A DNA stretch of 33,697 nucleotides, taken from contig JAHBXG010000038.1 of assembly GCA_019636565.1 (NCBI GenBank), forward strand, positions 1-33,697. Reading direction: 5' to 3'. Every line of letters starts with the position of its first letter. Within the stretch, counting starts at the first letter, position 1. Shown here piece by piece: positions 16,437-24,324 of the stretch. The notes under the pieces are model-generated. The model was not told the origin of the DNA and searched no databases. It saw nothing but the letters and a program-made list of their open reading frames with translations. The stretch comes from Phycisphaeraceae bacterium. GTDB lineage: Bacteria > Planctomycetota > Phycisphaerae > Phycisphaerales > UBA1924. Both the position numbers and the translations under genes were made by a program.

Positions 16437-18551
16437 ATGCGGACTCAAACGATGCGCGCAGATTACCTGAGCTACCAAAGGGCCACCGGCGTCAGTTTCC
16501 TGGGGATGGCGATCCAGGCCATCGTGGCCGGGGCGCTGGTCGTGTACGCGGCGCTTGCGGGCGACCATTCCGCGATGACGGTGGGGCTGTTCGCGACGGT
16601 GGGCATCCTTGCCTGGCTGGCGCTGGGGATCGTTTTCGACCAGGCGCGGCGCGAGCGCATCGAGAACATTGAACTTGAGACTCTGGGGCGGGATGCGGCC
16701 GCATCGAGCGTGTTTGAAAACTCCGGCGATGATTTCAAGGTCGCGGCGCGTCGGCTGCGGGCGATGTACCGCATCTTCTTCCCGATCATGAGCGTGCTGA
16801 TTGGCGGCGCGCTGATCCTGATCGGGTGGTGGTCGTACAACAAGGGCTGGGCGCTTCGGAACAATTTCGAGCCGCCGGCGATGCGGGGCTGGGGAATCGG
16901 CGTGGAGATCGGCGCGGGCGTAGCGATGTTCCTGCTCGCCCGGTATGCGGGCGGGATGGCCCGGCAGCCGGTGTGGGCGAATTTGCGGGCCGGCGGTGCG
17001 ATGGCGGCGGGTGTTTCGCTGATGTGCATCGCGCTCGTTGCGGCGCACATCACCGATATCGTGGGGCCCGATGGGCCGCTCCGCTATCTGCGATTCATTC
17101 TTCCGATTGTGCTGATAGTTCTCGGGGTGGAAGTGTTCCTGAATTTCCTGCTCGAGGTGTACCGCCCCCGCAAGGCGGGTGACATCCCGAACCCGGCATT
17201 CAATTCGCGGCTTTTGGGGTTCTTCGCGGCACCGGAAGCGGTGGCGAAGTCGATCAACGAAGCGATCAACTATCAGTTGGGCTACGACGTTTCGTCGACG
17301 TGGCTGTACCGGCTGCTCAGCCGCGCCGTGCTCCCGCTAGTGCTTGGAGGAGCGCTGCTGATGTGGGGCCTTTCGTGCTTCACGGTGGTGCTGCCCTATC
17401 AGCGCGCGATGGTGCTTCGGTTTGGCCGTCCGGTGATGAACGACGTGGGTCCGGGCCTGCTTGTGAAGTGGCCCTGGCCGATCGACCAGGTTGTGATACC
17501 GGTTGAGATTCTTCGGAACGAAAAAGGCGAGCCGATTGGCACAGCCGAAACGACGACGGGATTGCGTGAGATATCGCTCGCGACGCAGGCGTCGACGGGA
17601 ATTGGTTCGATCTTGTGGACAAACGACCACGCTCGCGAAGAGGTGTATCAGTTGGTCCGGCCTTCGGGCTCGGGGCCGGGTTCGCAATCCAACGCCATTG
17701 GTGCGGCGCAGGATTTGTCGGTGCTATCGCTTGAGATTCCGCTGGTCTACTCGATTTCAAACGTCGAGTTGTTTGAGGAATTCGGCGCGCCATCGGTTCG
17801 GGACGAACTGCTCCGGGCGACGGCGCAGCGTGAGATCATCCGGTACATGGCGACGCTCGGGGTTGACGACATCCTCGGCCCGGCGCGCATCAACATGAAT
17901 CGCGACCTGACCGAGCGGATCGAAGCTGCGTTCGCGCAACTCAACCCGGGACCGGATGGCAAGGGGCGGGGTCCGGGGATTCAGATCATCCGCCTGGGCG
18001 TGGCCGGGGTGCACCCGCCCAAGAAAGTGGCCAACGACTTTGAAGCCGTGGTCGGCGCCGAGCAGAACCGCCAGGCGAAGATCGACAAGGCGCGTGCGGA
18101 TGCGATCAAGACGCTGACCGACGTCGTGGGAAGCGTGGATCTTTCGGATCAGATCATCGCGAGTTTCGACGCGCTCGACAGGCTTCGTACGGACGGCGCG
18201 GGCGCCAAAGCCATCAACGAGAAGGAATTCGAGATTCAGAAGCTGCTGGACAAGGCCGGAGGCGCCGCGGCGGGGTTCATCGCCGAGGCTAAGGCCGACC
18301 GGTGGAAGCGTCACATGGGCGAGCGGGCACGGTCGGAGCGGTATGCGGGGCAGCTCGCCAGCTTCCTGGCGGCACCCGAGATCTTCAAGGCTTCGTTGTA
18401 TTTCGATGCGTTGAAAGTAGTGATGGCGGACAGCCGTGTGTATATCACGAGCGACAAGATCCCCGATCTTCGCGTGACGACCCAGTTGTTCGATAGGCAG
18501 TCGGGCACGAACGTGTTCTCCGAGATCAAGCAGGACGACATTCCGAACTGA
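16437..18551 (+). CDS. HflK-like SPFH/band-7 protein with polytopic N-terminal membrane domain
   Basis: 704 residues, about twice the length of a usual HflK. About six membrane helices are seen in residues 15-240 (for example 17-41, 47-67, 114-134, 153-172, 184-205 and 215-241). A further helix at about 296-318 is followed at once by Y-Q-R-A-M-V-L-R-F-G-R-P-V, the start of the SPFH domain. That domain runs to about 530 and leads into a helical coiled-coil tail (E-Q-N-R-Q-A-K-I-D-K-A-R-A-D-A). SPFH proteins form membrane cages or rings; bacterial HflK/HflC surround FtsH, and other members organise membrane microdomains. The segment before the last helix, I-N-Y-Q-L-G-Y-D-V-S-S-T-W-L-Y-R, seems typical of planctomycete members. 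It is the first gene of the operon. Confidence 0.88.
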   Translation: MRTQTMRADYLSYQRATGVSFLGMAIQAIVAGALVVYAALAGDHSAMTVGLFATVGILAWLALGIVFDQARRERIENIELETLGRDAAASSVFENSGDDFKVAARRLRAMYRIFFPIMSVLIGGALILIGWWSYNKGWALRNNFEPPAMRGWGIGVEIGAGVAMFLLARYAGGMARQPVWANLRAGGAMAAGVSLMCIALVAAHITDIVGPDGPLRYLRFILPIVLIVLGVEVFLNFLLEVYRPRKAGDIPNPAFNSRLLGFFAAPEAVAKSINEAINYQLGYDVSSTWLYRLLSRAVLPLVLGGALLMWGLSCFTVVLPYQRAMVLRFGRPVMNDVGPGLLVKWPWPIDQVVIPVEILRNEKGEPIGTAETTTGLREISLATQASTGIGSILWTNDHAREEVYQLVRPSGSGPGSQSNAIGAAQDLSVLSLEIPLVYSISNVELFEEFGAPSVRDELLRATAQREIIRYMATLGVDDILGPARINMNRDLTERIEAAFAQLNPGPDGKGRGPGIQIIRLGVAGVHPPKKVANDFEAVVGAEQNRQAKIDKARADAIKTLTDVVGSVDLSDQIIASFDALDRLRTDGAGAKAINEKEFEIQKLLDKAGGAAAGFIAEAKADRWKRHMGERARSERYAGQLASFLAAPEIFKASLYFDALKVVMADSRVYITSDKIPDLRVTTQLFDRQSGTNVFSEIKQDDIPN

Positions 18552-18593
18552 TGGCGATTCATTGCTGAGCGCTGGGCGCTCGGGAGTATTCTG

Positions 18594-19634
18594 GTGCGAA
18601 AGCTCGTAGTTGTGATCCTCGCGTTTCTATTCGTCGCCGCCATGGTGGTGTACATGTGCACGTACACGGTGCGGTTTACCGAAATCGCCGTGCTGACGAC
18701 CTTCGGCCGGGCCGGAGAAGGGGCGATCAAGACCGAGCCCGGGCTGTATGGCAAGCTGCCGTATCCGGTGCAGAACGTGACGACGTACGACCGGCGGGTT
18801 CGCTTCGTGCAGACACGCTCCGAAACGCAGCAGACCGCCGACGCCCGGCAGATCATCGTCGAGGCGTTTGCCACGTGGCGTGTCAAGGACCCGCTGAAGT
18901 TCTTCCAGCGTTTTTCGAATGCCGGGGAACGCGCGGAAGATCAGTTCCGTCGGGCCGAGGACAACATCCGAGACAGCCTCCGCAGCGCCCTGGGCGTAAC
19001 GAGCCGCTTCCGCATGGATCAGTTGTTCTCTGCCGACGAAAAGGGCAGCAAGATTCCGGAACTGGAGACGCAGGTGCTCGCAGCGCTTCGCTCTTCGACC
19101 CCGGGCGGTCAGACGCTGGCTGATCTGGGCATCGAAGCGGTGAACGTGGGCATCAACCGCATCCTGCTCCCGGAAGACACCACCAACAAGACGATGGACG
19201 CGATGATCCAGAACCGCCAGAAGCTGGTGCGGGAACTGGAAAGCCAGGGCGATTCGCGTGCCGCGGCAATCCGCAGCAAGGCGCAGTCCGATGCGCAGCG
19301 GATCCAGGCGTTTGCGCGTCGGCGCGCCGACGAGATTCGGGCGCAGGGCGATACCGAGGCACGCCAGTACTTTGAGAAGATGAACGCGAGCCCGGAACTC
19401 GCGGTGTTCCTGCGGAACGTGGATTTCCTGAAAACCACGCTGAGCAAGCGGACCACGCTTGTGCTGCCCGATAGCCTGCCGGGCTTCGACATGCTCTCAC
19501 TCACGGCGCTCGATAAATTGCGGGCCGGCGCGGCCGCGGCTCCCAAGTCGTCGTCGTTCAATGCCGATCCGACGCTCAAACTGATCCCGGGTTCGGAAGC
19601 GCCCGCTTCCGCCAGCGCGGAGGGCACGCGGTGA
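18594..19634 (+). CDS. HflC-like SPFH/band-7 protein
   Basis: 346 residues, GTG start at 18594 with GGGAG at 18582-18586. One N-terminal membrane helix at about 3-25 is followed by the SPFH domain: T-V-R-F-T-E-I-A-V-L-T-T-F-G-R-A, then L-Y-G-K-L-P-Y-P-V-Q-N-V-T-T-Y-D-R-R, as in HflC. A long charged helix at about 195-265 (A-A-A-I-R-S-K-A-Q-S-D-A-Q-R-I-Q-A-F) is the usual oligomerising coiled coil. The Ala/Ser-rich C-terminal tail is probably disordered. Bacterial HflC pairs with HflK to form a heteromeric cage. Here it lies between two HflK-like genes and overlaps the next by 4 bp. Whether FtsH is the partner is unknown; no ftsH gene lies in the window. Confidence 0.9.
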   Translation: MRKLVVVILAFLFVAAMVVYMCTYTVRFTEIAVLTTFGRAGEGAIKTEPGLYGKLPYPVQNVTTYDRRVRFVQTRSETQQTADARQIIVEAFATWRVKDPLKFFQRFSNAGERAEDQFRRAEDNIRDSLRSALGVTSRFRMDQLFSADEKGSKIPELETQVLAALRSSTPGGQTLADLGIEAVNVGINRILLPEDTTNKTMDAMIQNRQKLVRELESQGDSRAAAIRSKAQSDAQRIQAFARRRADEIRAQGDTEARQYFEKMNASPELAVFLRNVDFLKTTLSKRTTLVLPDSLPGFDMLSLTALDKLRAGAAAAPKSSSFNADPTLKLIPGSEAPASASAEGTR

Positions 19635-21055
19635 ACGACGCATTTGATCCAAACGCGCCGGTGCGGTCACCGGATGAGGGCGAGCCCGCGCAGCCGACGA
19701 GCGGCCGGCGTGCGAGCGTCCAGTTGTCGCGAGGCGTTGCGCCGGTTCAGTCAACCGAAGACTTGATGGCCACCGCCAACAAGTCGCTCTCCGACGCGCT
19801 CTCGGTCACGCTCCGCATCGTGCAGCTTTCGATGCTTGTGCTGTTCGTGCTGTTCCTGGGCAGCGGGCTGCAATCGGTGCGGGAAGGCCAGCGGGCGATC
19901 CGGCTGGTGTTCGGGCGCGTGCAAGCGTCGAACCTGGCCCCGGGCTTCCAGTTGTCGTGGCCGTTCCCGGTGGGCGAATTGGTCAAGGTCAACACGGGAA
20001 CCGAGTTCATCACGCTGAACTCGCAATTCTGGCCCCGGGTGACCGACCAGGCCAAGGGCAATTCGATCGAGAATCTGAGCAAAGATCCCCGCCTCAAGCC
20101 CGACAACGACGGCTCGCTTATCACGGCCGACGCCAATCTGGCGCACGCGCAGTGGCGGGTTGAGTACCAGCGGAAGTACCCGGAAAAATACGCCGCGAAC
20201 ATGCTGAAGGATCAGGAGCAGGACATCGTGACGGCGGCGTGCAGCAACGGGATTGTCCGGGCTGTGGCGCAGACCAAGGTTGAGGATTTGCTCCGGCAAT
20301 CGGCGGGGGATACCGGCCACGTTGCGGAGATGGCGAAGGAGATCGCGCAGAAGCAACTCAGCGAGCTGGATTCGGGGATCGAGATTCAGCAATTCCAACT
20401 GACGACGGTGACGCCCCCGATGTATGTGCGAGAGGCGTTCAATAGCGTGCAGTCCGCCGCGTCGAAGGCACGCAAGGCGATTGAGCAGGCGGAATCGGAT
20501 GTGAACCAGTTGTTCAACGCGCAGGCTGGCGACATCGAGCCGTACCTGGTTGCGCAGATTGACGCGTACGAACTGGCGGTGGCCAATAACGACCTGAAGG
20601 CGCAGGAAGAAACGCTGGGCACGATCAATGAAATGCTCGACGGCAAACCGGTCACGGTGGACGGTAAGGTGATCGAGAACTTGACGTCGGGCGAGGTTGC
20701 GCGCCTGATCAGCGAGGCCCGCCAGTACCGGGGAGAGGTGGTCAACCAGCGCCGCGCCGAACTGGCCAACTTCGAGGCCAAACTCTCGCAATATCGCTCC
20801 AATCCGAGCGTGATGCTGAACGCCGAATGGACGGATGCGCTCAGCGCGTTCCTGAACCGCGACAGCGTGCAGTTGCTGGTCGTGCCGCAGAATGTTCGAA
20901 CGCTGGAAATCCAGTTGACGGAAGACTTTGACATCGCCAAGAAGCGAGACACACTCGAGCGGTTCCGGGCGACAGAGGAAGCCAAGAAACAGCGAGAGGC
21001 GGCGCAGCGTGCGGCGGAATTCAACACGACTCCGAAGACGACCGTCAGCCAGTAG
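19631..21055 (+). CDS. Second HflK-like SPFH/band-7 protein
   Basis: 474 residues, GTG start overlapping the previous stop (GTGA), with GGAGGG at 19619-19624 six bases upstream. About 55 polar cytoplasmic residues precede one membrane helix at about 59-80. The SPFH domain then begins S-V-R-E-G-Q-R-A-I-R-L-V-F-G-R-V, with F-Q-L-S-W-P-F-P-V-G-E-L-V-K-V further on, as in HflK. A coiled coil covers about 268-400. The C-terminal part N-V-R-T-L-E-I-Q-L-T-E-D-F-D is followed by a Lys/Arg/Glu-rich end. As the third SPFH subunit in the operon it suggests a cage or ring with three different subunits rather than the usual two. Only 14 bp separate it from the ATPase gene. Confidence 0.9.
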   Translation: MNDAFDPNAPVRSPDEGEPAQPTSGRRASVQLSRGVAPVQSTEDLMATANKSLSDALSVTLRIVQLSMLVLFVLFLGSGLQSVREGQRAIRLVFGRVQASNLAPGFQLSWPFPVGELVKVNTGTEFITLNSQFWPRVTDQAKGNSIENLSKDPRLKPDNDGSLITADANLAHAQWRVEYQRKYPEKYAANMLKDQEQDIVTAACSNGIVRAVAQTKVEDLLRQSAGDTGHVAEMAKEIAQKQLSELDSGIEIQQFQLTTVTPPMYVREAFNSVQSAASKARKAIEQAESDVNQLFNAQAGDIEPYLVAQIDAYELAVANNDLKAQEETLGTINEMLDGKPVTVDGKVIENLTSGEVARLISEARQYRGEVVNQRRAELANFEAKLSQYRSNPSVMLNAEWTDALSAFLNRDSVQLLVVPQNVRTLEIQLTEDFDIAKKRDTLERFRATEEAKKQREAAQRAAEFNTTPKTTVSQ

Positions 21056-21069
21056 CGCCGGAGACAGAC

Positions 21070-22332
21070 ATGGTTGCTTCTCAATCAACGGCCGAAAGAG
21101 TGACGACGGACGCGGTCGTGCAGTGCCAGCATCTGACCAAGGTGTTCAAGGATTTCTGGCTCCGCCAGAACGCGCGTGCCGTGGAGAATCTTTCCTTCGA
21201 GATCCGCCCGCGCGAGGTATTTGGGCTGCTGGGCCCCAACGGCTCGGGCAAGTCGACGACCATCAAGATCATCCTCGGGCTGCTGCGGCCGACGAGCGGG
21301 CGCGTCGCGGTATTCGGCAAGCCGCCCACCGACGTCGCGGTGAAGCGCCGGATCGGCTATTTGCCTGAAGAGTCGTATCTCTACCAGTTTCTGAATGCGA
21401 GAGAGACGCTCGAGTACTACGCGAAACTCTTCCAGCTCGATTATCGAACGCGTCAACGCCGCATCGACGAATTGATCGAGATGGTGGGTCTTTCCGGAGC
21501 GCAGTTCCGGCCGGTGCGGGATTACTCCAAGGGCATGCAGCGTCGCATCGGCATCGCGCAGGCGCTTATCAACGACCCCGACTTTCTGATTCTCGATGAG
21601 CCGACAACCGGACTTGACCCGGTCGGCACGCGCCAGGTGAAGGACCTGATCATCGAACTCGGGCGCCGGGGAAAAACGATTCTGCTTTCCAGCCACTTGC
21701 TCGCGGATGTCGAAGACTGCGTCCACCGAATGGTTGTGCTTTACGGCGGTCAGAAACGCGAAGAGGGCACCTGCGATTCTCTGCTCGAAGTGGGCGATCG
21801 CACCACGATCGAAGCGGACACGCTCGATGAGGACACCATCGCGGAGATCGACGCGGTGATCCGCCGACGCACCGGTGGTAACAAGAGCATTCGCAAGGTG
21901 GCCAGGCCCCGGCAGAAGCTCGAGGAGTTTTTCCTGCAGATTGTGGAGAAGGCTCGTATCAACCGCGTTGCCACCTCAGGTGCACAGGCCGGGGGCCCAA
22001 CCGCAGCATTCCTCCTGGGAGAGGGAGCTCCGGTTGCGGGCGAGCAATTGATCGAGAGTTTGACTGCCGCTTCGGCAGCGCCGGTCGCATCGGTCGCGGT
22101 TGCCCCGTCGACGACCGCGGCGCCCGTGAGTCCGAAAGGCCCGGATTCGGACCTGATCGGTTCGCTGACCGCTGCGAAGGCGCCCTCATCCGCTTCGGCG
22201 CCGGCGGCTCCGACCCGGAGTGCCGAGCCGACTCGGGCGCGCGAAGACGCTCCCGCACCGGTTGATGACGATGTCATCTCGCGACTGACGGATTCCCCTG
22301 ACAAGTCCGGACCGGGAGGGGGAGGCGCTTGA
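21070..22332 (+). CDS. ABC transporter ATPase with C-terminal repeat-bearing tail
   Basis: 420 residues, ATG with GGAGA at 21060-21064. The nucleotide-binding domain is complete: Walker A G-P-N-G-S-G-K-S-T (55-63), signature Y-S-K-G-M-Q-R-R (152-159), Walker B F-L-I-L-D-E-P (172-178) and switch His209. It is closest to export ATPases of the CcmA/NatA type. After about residue 300 there is an Ala/Pro/Ser-rich tail of about 120 residues, absent from usual relatives. It carries three spaced copies of a short motif: 325-334 EQLIESLTAA, 361-369 DLIGSLTAA and 400-409 DDVISRLTDS. The tail may dock partners. The stop overlaps the permease start (TTGA), which supports a tightly coupled transporter. 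Confidence 0.93.
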   Translation: MVASQSTAERVTTDAVVQCQHLTKVFKDFWLRQNARAVENLSFEIRPREVFGLLGPNGSGKSTTIKIILGLLRPTSGRVAVFGKPPTDVAVKRRIGYLPEESYLYQFLNARETLEYYAKLFQLDYRTRQRRIDELIEMVGLSGAQFRPVRDYSKGMQRRIGIAQALINDPDFLILDEPTTGLDPVGTRQVKDLIIELGRRGKTILLSSHLLADVEDCVHRMVVLYGGQKREEGTCDSLLEVGDRTTIEADTLDEDTIAEIDAVIRRRTGGNKSIRKVARPRQKLEEFFLQIVEKARINRVATSGAQAGGPTAAFLLGEGAPVAGEQLIESLTAASAAPVASVAVAPSTTAAPVSPKGPDSDLIGSLTAAKAPSSASAPAAPTRSAEPTRAREDAPAPVDDDVISRLTDSPDKSGPGGGGA

Positions 22333-24308
22333 CCTTCGGCGAACGCATCCGCGCCGTCGATCGACTTCAGAAGTCGCGGCTTTTCAAGTTGATCGCCACC
22401 GCAGTGGTGGTGCTGGCCTGCATTTCGGGGCTTGTGACCTACTCGGTGCTTCACAAGCTGGACGCGCCGAGGGTTGAGTTGGCTCCTTCGGAGGCAGGCA
22501 AGCCCGGGGTGCCGGAGGCGACCCCTTCGCAGGCTGCGGCGGATTCCAAGCAAGGCCCGGTTGTCGACAACAAGGTTCCTTCGGCTGAGGAATCCAACGC
22601 GCAGGTTGCGGTCCGCGCGATCAATTCGATTCTGGCGCGGCAAGCGGACACGACCCAAGTGATCGTGCCGGTCCTCGGTGCGACACTCTTTGCGGTGCTC
22701 GTCATCTGGCTTGGTTTGGGGCTTTCGTACCTGGGCATTGCCGTTGCGTTGGTCGGCCTGTACTTCGTCGGGAAAGCCCTTCCGGGGACACGATCGTGGG
22801 TGATCTTCCTGGTGGGCGCCGGGGCGCTGTGGGCGATTTTCATCGGGCTGATCGCGACGGGGCGGCTTCTGCTTTCGGCACCTCATCAGGTGTTCTCGAT
22901 CGCGAGGAACACGCTCGATCAGGCCGTGCGGATGAAAGTGTCGGCGGTTTTCGTGGTGCTGCTGGTGATTCTGCTGGCGGCGCTGCCCCTGCTGCTCGAT
23001 CCGAAGGACACTCTGCGGTACCGTGTGCAGAATTTCCTTCAGTACGGAACCGGGCTCTCGTACACCATCATCGCCGTGCTCACGGTGCTTTTTTCGGTGT
23101 ACACCGTCGCAACCGAACAGCGCGACCGGGTGATCTGGCAGACGGTCACCAAGCCGGTTGCGGCCTGGCAGTACGTTCTTGGTAAGTGGCTGGGCGTGGT
23201 GATGCTCTCTGCGGTGCTGCTGAGCGTGACCGGCGGCGCGGTGTACCTGTTTACCGAATATCTGCGTTCCCAACCGGCGCAGGGCGAGCGCAAGGCGTTT
23301 GTCACGGAGGATGGGTCGGTGATGTCTGCCGACCGACGGATTCTGGAGACGCAGGTACTGACAGCGCGGGTGACCGTGCTGCCAGAGCCGCCGGCGCTCG
23401 ACGAGAAGGCGATCAACGAGAGTGTCGAGGCGAGGATCAAGGCCGAGCAGCACAACCGACCGGATTTCGGCAAGGATCCGGCCGATCGGGAGGGCGCGAC
23501 GGCGGACCTCATACGTGCTATCAACATCGAGTATCGCACCATCGAACCGGGGCGTGATCGCATCTTCGCTTTTTCCGGCCTTAAAACCGCGAAAGACAAC
23601 GATCTTCCGGTCATCCTCCGGTTCCGCCCGGAATCCGGCAGCAACCGGCCCGATCTTCAGTACATCCTGACGTTTCTCTTCCCGGCAAATGGATCATCAG
23701 TCGTTGAAAAAGTCGCCCTCGCGCAGAGCCACACGATCGCGCTCAGCCCCGGCGTAATCAACGACGAAGGCGTGATGATCGTCAGCATCGTGAACGGGGA
23801 TTTCTTCAATCGGGTTCCGAACCCCGGGATCACCTATTTCTCGGTGGATGCGCTCGAGGTGTCGTACGCCGCGGGCAGTTACCGCATGAACTTTGTTCGA
23901 GTCTTCGCGGTTCTGTGGCTGAAGACGGCGTTCGTCGCCATGGCCGGCGTGTGCGCGGCAACGTTCCTTTCGTTCTCGGTGGCGACGCTGACGGCCTTCG
24001 GCGTCTTTTTGGTCGCCGAGAGCGCCCGGTTCATCACCGGTGCGCTTGAGAACTGGAATATCACCGATAACAAGGGCCACGATCTCTTGTTCTTCTGGAT
24101 CATCGATCGAATTGCAACCGGTGTGTCCGCTCCGTTCCGGTTCTATTCCGATCTGCGTCCGTCCCAGCGGCTCGTGGAGGGCATCCTGATGCCGTGGTCA
24201 AGCGTGGCAACCGGGGGATTACTCCTGATTCTGCTCATCGTTGTTCTATTTGCGGTCGGGTCGCTGATTTTCCGATCGCGCGAACTCGCGATCTACTCGG
24301 GCAACTAG
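22329..24308 (+). CDS. Large ABC-2 type transporter permease with N-terminal extension
   Basis: 659 residues. The TTG start overlaps the ATPase stop and is preceded by G-rich ribosome-binding sequence (GGAGG at 22321-22325). The core begins at S-I-A-R-N-T-L-D-Q-A-V-R (about 190), matching the very N terminus of the paralogue at 14728-16083. It has the shared signature T-K-P-V-A-A-W-Q-Y-V-L-G-K-W-L-G-V (274-290). Before the core lie about 185 extra residues with a first helix at 20-42, a Pro/Ala/Lys linker and four or so more helices. A soluble, probably extracytoplasmic, domain at about 305-515 is followed by C-terminal helices ending R-S-R-E-L-A-I-Y-S-G-N. Substrate unknown; export or membrane remodelling is likely for the family. 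Confidence 0.87.
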   Translation: MTFGERIRAVDRLQKSRLFKLIATAVVVLACISGLVTYSVLHKLDAPRVELAPSEAGKPGVPEATPSQAAADSKQGPVVDNKVPSAEESNAQVAVRAINSILARQADTTQVIVPVLGATLFAVLVIWLGLGLSYLGIAVALVGLYFVGKALPGTRSWVIFLVGAGALWAIFIGLIATGRLLLSAPHQVFSIARNTLDQAVRMKVSAVFVVLLVILLAALPLLLDPKDTLRYRVQNFLQYGTGLSYTIIAVLTVLFSVYTVATEQRDRVIWQTVTKPVAAWQYVLGKWLGVVMLSAVLLSVTGGAVYLFTEYLRSQPAQGERKAFVTEDGSVMSADRRILETQVLTARVTVLPEPPALDEKAINESVEARIKAEQHNRPDFGKDPADREGATADLIRAINIEYRTIEPGRDRIFAFSGLKTAKDNDLPVILRFRPESGSNRPDLQYILTFLFPANGSSVVEKVALAQSHTIALSPGVINDEGVMIVSIVNGDFFNRVPNPGITYFSVDALEVSYAAGSYRMNFVRVFAVLWLKTAFVAMAGVCAATFLSFSVATLTAFGVFLVAESARFITGALENWNITDNKGHDLLFFWIIDRIATGVSAPFRFYSDLRPSQRLVEGILMPWSSVATGGLLLILLIVVLFAVGSLIFRSRELAIYSGN

Positions 24309-24324
24309 AGATCCAAGCTACCTC

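Noticed and set aside
21750..23453. Minus-strand open frame of 567 codons
   Set aside because: Antisense to the ABC ATPase tail and the permease. Arg/His-rich shadow sequence.
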